From positions 1-17,702 of the forward strand of contig DASUKN010000045.1 in the NCBI GenBank assembly GCA_036278715.1: 17,702 nt of DNA, written 5' to 3'. The DNA comes from Udaeobacter sp025935755. GTDB lineage: Bacteria > Verrucomicrobiota > Verrucomicrobiia > Chthoniobacterales > UBA10450. A program made the translations under genes and the position numbers. The notes under the pieces are model-generated. The model was not told the origin of the DNA and searched no databases. It saw only the letters and a program-made list of their open reading frames with translations. The number at the start of each line of letters is the position of its first letter. Position 1 is the first letter of the stretch. Of the stretch, positions 14,683-17,702 are shown one piece after another.

Positions 14683-15162
14683 ATGAAAAATTATTCCTCT
14701 CCGCCCTCGATGACCATCGACCCTGACAAGCAGTACTCCGTCACCCTAACGACCTCGCGCGGCGAAATCGTGTGCGATCTCTTTGCCAAAGACGCGCCGA
14801 AAACCGTAAACAATTTCGTGTTTCTAGCGCGGGAAAAATTTTACGACGGCACCGTCTTTCATCGCGTGATCGACAACTTCATGATCCAGGGCGGCGACCC
14901 GACTGGCACCGGCCGCGGCGGCCCCGGTTATCAATTCGAAGATGAGGTGAAAACGAATCCGCACAAACATCAGGTCGGCAGCTTATCGATGGCGAACGCC
15001 GGCCCCAACACCAATGGCAGCCAATTTTTCATCACCCACATCGCAACCGACTGGCTGAACGGCAAACACACTGTGTTCGGCCAAGTCAAAACCGGTCAGG
15101 ACGTCGTTAACGCAATCCGCCAGGGTGACGAATTAATCTCGGTCACGATTAGCGAAATGTAG
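14683..15162 (+). CDS. Cyclophilin-type peptidyl-prolyl cis-trans isomerase
   Basis: A 159-residue single-domain cyclophilin that catalyses cis-trans isomerisation of Xaa-Pro bonds during folding. Active-site residues are all present: FHRVIDNFMIQGGDP (Phe59, His60, Arg61, Met67, Gln69), GTGRGGPGYQFEDE, MANAGPNTNGSQFFIT (Phe115/Phe116) and LNGKHTVFG (His129, matching His126 of human cyclophilin A). There is no signal peptide, so it is cytoplasmic. I choose the ATG at 14683 over 14710 because YSSPPSMTIDP resembles the N-terminus 'Y..PP.M.IDP.K.Y' common in related bacterial cyclophilins. No clear ribosome binding site is present. The TAG stop is part of GTAG at the foot of a hairpin. Confidence 0.93.
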   Translation: MKNYSSPPSMTIDPDKQYSVTLTTSRGEIVCDLFAKDAPKTVNNFVFLAREKFYDGTVFHRVIDNFMIQGGDPTGTGRGGPGYQFEDEVKTNPHKHQVGSLSMANAGPNTNGSQFFITHIATDWLNGKHTVFGQVKTGQDVVNAIRQGDELISVTISEM

Positions 15163-15182
15163 TGGCGGGCGTCTCGCCTGCC
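15159..15182 (+). repeat. GTAG hairpin overlapping the cyclophilin stop codon
   Basis: GTAG at 15159-15162 contains the TAG stop. One base later GGCGGGCG (15164-15171) pairs with CGCCTGCC (15175-15182) around TCT, with a single G-U pair in an 8-bp stem. There is no T tract, so it is not a standard terminator. Confidence 0.65.
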
Positions 15183-15390
15183 ATTCTCTCTGTTAGTCAC
15201 GGCTCTGCTTGCCACGCCGAAGTCTCAAGCGAACGCGGGTAGCGGCCGTTGGCTCGGACGTCGTCGTTTTCGCCGGAGCGATCCCGGCTGGTTGATGCGA
15301 TGTTGTCAGCTATGTCTTATCGTCGGCACCCATTGCTCCCAAACTGACTGTGCTAAGACGTGCCAGGAGTAGTAAAGTTTGTTTTATCAG

Positions 15391-15915
15391 TTAGCTCTTT
15401 GAACCAGTCTCTACCAACTCCGTTTCGGTAACTGCTTCCGGATTGACCACAGTTTCAGCTAATTGGTTTAGAATCTCGTTCGTTTCACGCTCTTCATCGA
15501 GCGTAGCTTGCAGAAGCTCTGCTTCGTCGTCCTTACCCAGCAGGTTGGCGAAGGTGCGAACACTGCCGTAACTGGCTATCTCGTAATGTTCCACTTTTTG
15601 CGCGGCAACGATCATGCCGGCATCAAGGACTGAGTCCTCGCCTTCTTCTTTGAGGATCTCGGAGCCTTCCTCGATAAGACCCTTCATTGCTTTGCAAGGC
15701 TTGCCTTTAGGACTTTCGTCACGCTGTTCGAATAACTCTTCGAGCCTTTCCACGTGTCCCTTCGTTTGTTCCAGATGCTTTTCAAAAGCATCTTTCAATT
15801 CGGGCGACGACGCCCCTTTGGCCATCTTGGGCAATGCTTTGAGCAATTGATTTTCAGCGCTGTAAAGATCGCGTAATTCACTGATGTAAAGTTTTTCTAA
15901 TGTATCCAGGCTCAT
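15391..15915 (-). CDS. DUF892 / YciE-YciF-type ferritin-like protein
   Basis: A 174-residue helical protein of the ferritin-like DUF892 family (YciE/YciF of enterobacteria, often stress-linked). It starts MSLDTLEKLYISELRDLYSAENQLLKALPKMAKGA, the family's first helix, with the metal-ligand Glu in 'E..DLY.AE.Q'. KHLEQTKGHVERLEELFE carries the next Glu/His ligands, and KVEHYEIASYGSVRTFANLLG is the 'vEHyEia.YG..r..A..lg' signature. DEERETNEILNQLAE is the final helix. Length is normal. The exact function is unproven, but a di-iron site is expected. The start at 15915 is supported by AAGGA nine bases upstream. There is no signal peptide. Confidence 0.93.
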   Translation of the reverse strand: MSLDTLEKLYISELRDLYSAENQLLKALPKMAKGASSPELKDAFEKHLEQTKGHVERLEELFEQRDESPKGKPCKAMKGLIEEGSEILKEEGEDSVLDAGMIVAAQKVEHYEIASYGSVRTFANLLGKDDEAELLQATLDEERETNEILNQLAETVVNPEAVTETELVETGSKS

Positions 15916-15924
15916 GTTTTCATT

Positions 15925-15929
15925 TCCTT
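15925..15929 (-). promoter_or_regulatory. Ribosome binding site for the DUF892 gene
   Basis: On the minus strand this reads AAGGA, nine bases before the ATG at 15915-15913, and supports that start. Confidence 0.6.
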
Positions 15930-16250
15930 GTTATTAATTTGTGGGCTGCGTTTCTATAGCAGCGTGTCACAGGGGCTTCGCATATCGGAGCACTCCTGGT
16001 TGCCGGGAACCACGTCTATCTGTGATTCATCGAAGAACGCTCCAAAGTCGTGCGCCTGGAAGGGAAATCCACCTAGGCGCAACGCGGCCTGACTACCCTG
16101 TGAGTTATGGCGGCGAAGTGTCAGCCGCGTTCTTACTGTGACCACGGCCTACCGGTCCACCCTAGCGGGTGCGCCGTTCACGACGCGGCGTCCCATCGAA
16201 TGAGCAAAAGGCAAAACACCCGGCGGGGCTACAACGTCTATGAGCAATCG

Positions 16251-16293
16251 AACAAACAAAAAGCCTGACGGCGGATTTCTCCTACCGTCAGGC
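16251..16293 (-). terminator. Rho-independent terminator of the Thr-rich exported protein
   Basis: Read on the minus strand, GCCTGACGG (16293-16285) pairs perfectly with CCGTCAGGC (16271-16263) around a 13-nt loop, then TTTTTGTTTGTT follows (16262-16251). The nine-bp stem plus T tract is a classic intrinsic terminator, and it begins 43 nt after the stop codon of the gene at 16699-16337. Confidence 0.9.
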
Positions 16294-16306
16294 GAATGTT
16301 TCTAAG

Positions 16307-16324
16307 CCCGGCGATAACGCCGGG
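16307..16324 (-). other. Second hairpin between stop codon and terminator
   Basis: CCCGGCG (16307-16313) pairs perfectly with CGCCGGG (16318-16324) around ATAA. It lies between the TAA stop (16339-16337) and the T-tract terminator. It may stabilise the mRNA 3' end or act as a backup. Confidence 0.6.
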
Positions 16325-16336
16325 TAATATTGAGGT

Positions 16337-16699
16337 TTAGTAGCGGTTTTTCGTCACGACAACTTTATCAACCAGCATATCGTTGCCTTCTTTAACGTAG
16401 TGAACCTGAACCTTGGAATCTTTGCTGATTTGTGAAGCTTTAATAACATGCCCGTCCGAGGTGACGTATGTTACGTGTTTGTTGAACTTATAACGCACAG
16501 GTTCAACAGCTTCAGTCTTCAACACCATCATTTCGCCCGGAGTATATTCGGTGACCGTGCCGGTGCTTTCGGTGGTGGTTGTTTGGGTTTCGGTCGTTCC
16601 GCTGGGTCCAGTCGCAACCGTAGTTGACGTGGAGGATGTTTGCCCATATGCCGCAACACCCATGAGGACAATGGCGGAGGCAATACTTAATTTAATCAT
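16337..16699 (-). CDS. Small exported Thr/Ser-rich protein of unknown function
   Basis: A 120-residue protein I do not recognise. Residues 1-19 (MIKLSIASAIVLMGVAAYG) form a signal peptide with cleavage likely before QTS. Residues about 20-50 are a Thr/Ser repeat tract (TSSTSTTVATGPSGTTETQTTTTEST), probably disordered. Residues about 50-120 look like one small beta-rich domain: GTVTEYTPGEMMVLKTEAVEPVRYKFNKHVTYVTSDGHVIKASQISKDSKVQVHYVKEGNDMLVDKVVV. That resembles a small OB/SH3-like barrel, but this is a guess. There are no cysteines. The gene has its own terminator, which supports real expression. A purine-rich GAAAG lies about 10 nt before the start. Confidence 0.8.
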   Translation of the reverse strand: MIKLSIASAIVLMGVAAYGQTSSTSTTVATGPSGTTETQTTTTESTGTVTEYTPGEMMVLKTEAVEPVRYKFNKHVTYVTSDGHVIKASQISKDSKVQVHYVKEGNDMLVDKVVVTKNRY

Positions 16700-17043
16700 T
16701 AACAGACTTTCTATCTTACCAAGTTGCTGCAGTGATCGCAGCTAAAAGCCATCCGGTTCGTGTTACCGAATGAGTTCGGCGAACCAGGCAGTGATTGGAT
16801 GCGGCAGTTTTCTAACATAACCACTATAAGCTCTCGCGCAACTTGATTGGTTGCACTCGACTGGTCTGAACGACGATTCCCTTCGCAGCATAAGCCGGTT
16901 ACGATGCATGAATTTGAAAACTGTAGAGACAGGCGACTTGCTCAGTTTACCCGCCCCTGCCGGGCGAAAGCTTTCGGAGTGTCGCCTGCATTCCGCTGCA
17001 GCTGTGTCTCTATGCGACGCCCTCGTCTAGCGAAAATGACACC
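16700..17043. other. Gene-free gap with a large palindrome
   Basis: This 344-bp interval between two minus-strand genes is dominated by the nested palindrome at 16923-17012. No small ORF with protein character is visible. The region just upstream of the gene starting at 16699 should hold its promoter, but I cannot place one. Confidence 0.5.
16923..17012 (+). repeat. About 90-bp nested palindrome with GTAG at its foot
   Basis: Three nested stems. The outer is TAGAGACA (16924-16931) with TGTCTCTA (17005-17012). The middle is CAGGCGAC (16930-16937) with GTCGCCTG (16981-16988). The inner is CGCCC (16952-16956) with GGGCG (16962-16966). CGAAAGCTTTCG (16965-16976) is a perfect 12-bp palindrome in the loop region. 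GTAG starts at 16923, at the foot of the outer stem. The left outer and middle arms overlap by two bases; the right arms are split by 16 nt. It looks like a composite REP/BIME or MITE-like element. Confidence 0.65.
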
Positions 17044-17241
17044 CTATCGTCGCTTTTGGTCGCCGCGATCCCCGTAACCCGACCGTACCGTCTTCTTCGC
17101 TTTCTTTTCGCGATCTTTTTTCAATGAGCGACCGACATCATCACTCTCTTTGATACGACCTTTGCTGTCGCGGCGAATGTAACGGGCGTCACCCTTCGGT
17201 TTAATGGTTGTTCGTTTCCCAGTTGATTTTTGCCTTGGCAT
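17044..17241 (-). CDS. Small basic conserved protein (RRDSKGR type)
   Basis: A 65-residue, strongly charged protein: MPRQKSTGKRTTIKPKGDARYIRRDSKGRIKESDDVGRSLKKDREKKAKKTVRSGYGDRGDQKRR. It matches a widespread family of short uncharacterised proteins with the layout 'STGKRT.I.PKGD.RY.RRDSKG...E.D.VGRSL..DR...AK..V..G.GDRGD'. It has no signal peptide, hydrophobic core or cysteine and is probably disordered; nucleic-acid binding is only a guess from charge. The start at 17241 has AGGTG about 3-5 nt upstream. The function is unknown. Family resemblance is from memory of the pattern, not a search. Confidence 0.8.
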   Translation of the reverse strand: MPRQKSTGKRTTIKPKGDARYIRRDSKGRIKESDDVGRSLKKDREKKAKKTVRSGYGDRGDQKRR

Positions 17242-17392
17242 AACACCTGTTCATCGCTGACGAGTGATAGTTCGGATGTGTTATCGGTTCTCGTGCTGAC
17301 AACCCCTGGCTTCGTGCCTTCCTGCTTTCCTTATTAAATTCAAAATGACCGATACCTAGGACATTCCGTTCCTCGTTACCAGCCGCAAGCGT

Positions 17393-17503
17393 TTACCAAT
17401 GCGAGCCGCAACCGCGGAGCACAGCAAATAGGATGATTGTGCCGAGGACAGAGACAAATATGGAACCCAGGCAGCCGAGCCTGCTGGAGAAGAAAGCAAA
17501 CAT
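17393..17503 (-). CDS. 36-residue single-pass membrane peptide
   Basis: A short frame easily missed by length cut-offs: MFAFFSSRLGCLGSIFVSVL, then GTIILFAVLRGCGSHW and TAA. Residues 2-7 and 12-29 are hydrophobic, making a single transmembrane helix. The N-terminal FFSSRLGCLGS followed by a helix and a short polar end resembles short 'FSSR.GCLGS..VS' membrane proteins seen in many bacterial genomes. That resemblance is from memory. There is no strong Shine-Dalgarno before the ATG at 17503. It lies upstream of the small basic gene on the same strand (151-bp gap). A competing 105-codon frame on this strand (17376-17693) is Cys/Arg-rich and less protein-like. Confidence 0.6.
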   Translation of the reverse strand: MFAFFSSRLGCLGSIFVSVLGTIILFAVLRGCGSHW

Positions 17504-17576
17504 TCAGTTTAAATTCGGTTTCCAAAGGTCCGATGAGCTTCTCGATGTCACGAACCCCGCCACATAAGTCATTTCT

Positions 17577-17600
17577 GTAGCCCGGACGAAGGCAGGTCCG
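17577..17600 (+). repeat. Short GTAG hairpin near the window end
   Basis: GTAG at 17577-17580 is followed by CGGAC (17583-17587), which pairs with GTCCG (17596-17600) around an 8-nt loop. It continues CGCGAGCAGCGA, reminiscent of the CGGCTCG end of the copies at 3369 and 4517. It is a weak member of the set. Confidence 0.45.
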
Positions 17601-17702
17601 CGAGCAGCGATGATTATTTTCACAATTTCCAGAAAAATAGGGCCACCGGGTCGGGCAGCTTCGTTTCATCTGTGGCGCCAAGCGGCGCAGCACTTCATCT
17701 TA

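Larger units (their letters stand above)
15916..16336. other. Gene-free upstream region of the DUF892 gene
   Basis: This 421-bp interval, between two minus-strand genes, holds the ribosome binding site for DUF892 and the terminator of the next gene. It also has a minus-strand GTAG (16232-16229) followed by CCCCGCCGGG, and a CACCC/GGGTG hairpin (16158-16171). A 63-codon minus frame (15954-16145) has some protein-like composition but no recognisable family, so I leave it uncalled. Confidence 0.5.

Noticed and set aside
15954..16145. 63-codon minus frame with a somewhat protein-like middle (LGGFPFQAHDFGAFFDE)
   Set aside because: No family recognised, no ribosome binding site, and neighbouring DNA is palindromic. 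It may be a gene remnant but cannot be supported by eye.
17376..17693. 105-codon minus frame at the window end
   Set aside because: Cys- and Arg-rich with no pattern; the overlapping 36-codon frame at 17393-17503 is far more protein-like.

Overview
The window looks like ordinary chromosomal DNA of a free-living, probably soil-dwelling Gram-negative bacterium. I think a member of the Verrucomicrobiota (Chthoniobacterales / 'Spartobacteria' type) is most likely. This rests on the mix of families: a Tat-exported class V aminotransferase, a DUF885 peptidase, a two-helix TolB/TPR protein, an exported DinB-like protein, a YciE/DUF892 ferritin-like protein and a small basic 'RRDSKGR' protein. The moderately high GC, the weak or absent Shine-Dalgarno sites at most starts, and the many GC-rich hairpins between genes also fit. 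This is inference from the sequence alone; there is no rRNA or other marker to prove it.

Layout. 127-1242: exported peptidoglycan-binding protein with its own terminator. 1425-2726 (-): Tat-exported PLP enzyme. 3052-3372: thioredoxin-like [2Fe-2S] ferredoxin. 3499-4488: exported protein with a C-terminal LprI-like domain. 4613-6143 (-): a possible two-gene unit, an endonuclease/exonuclease/phosphatase-fold protein followed by a double peptidoglycan-binding-domain protein. 6260-6871: exported DinB-like protein. 7275-9287: large membrane TolB-like/TPR protein. 9406-9831 (-): GYF-domain membrane protein. 10191-11927: DUF885 zinc peptidase. 12060-13073 (-): RNA polymerase omega subunit followed by an NYN-domain nuclease. 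13549-14385: metallo-beta-lactamase-fold hydrolase. 14683-15162: cyclophilin. 15391-15915 (-): DUF892 protein. 16337-16699 (-): small exported Thr-rich protein with a terminator. 17044-17241 (-): small basic protein. 17393-17503 (-): a 36-residue membrane peptide.

The genes do not form one pathway. They are mostly single housekeeping or envelope-facing genes, many of them exported. I see no CRISPR array, tRNA, rRNA, transposase, integrase or phage gene, and no clear new multi-gene defence or biosynthetic system.

The most unusual layer lies between the genes. There are many short imperfect palindromes. Several begin with GTAG directly at the foot of a hairpin, as REP elements do, and several sit so that the TAG stop codon of the upstream gene is part of that GTAG. 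A second family, a pair of side-by-side hairpins with identical CCT loops, occurs twice about 5.6 kb apart. A third, nested palindrome of about 90 bp lies at 16923-17012. These repeats are the part of the window most worth following up.
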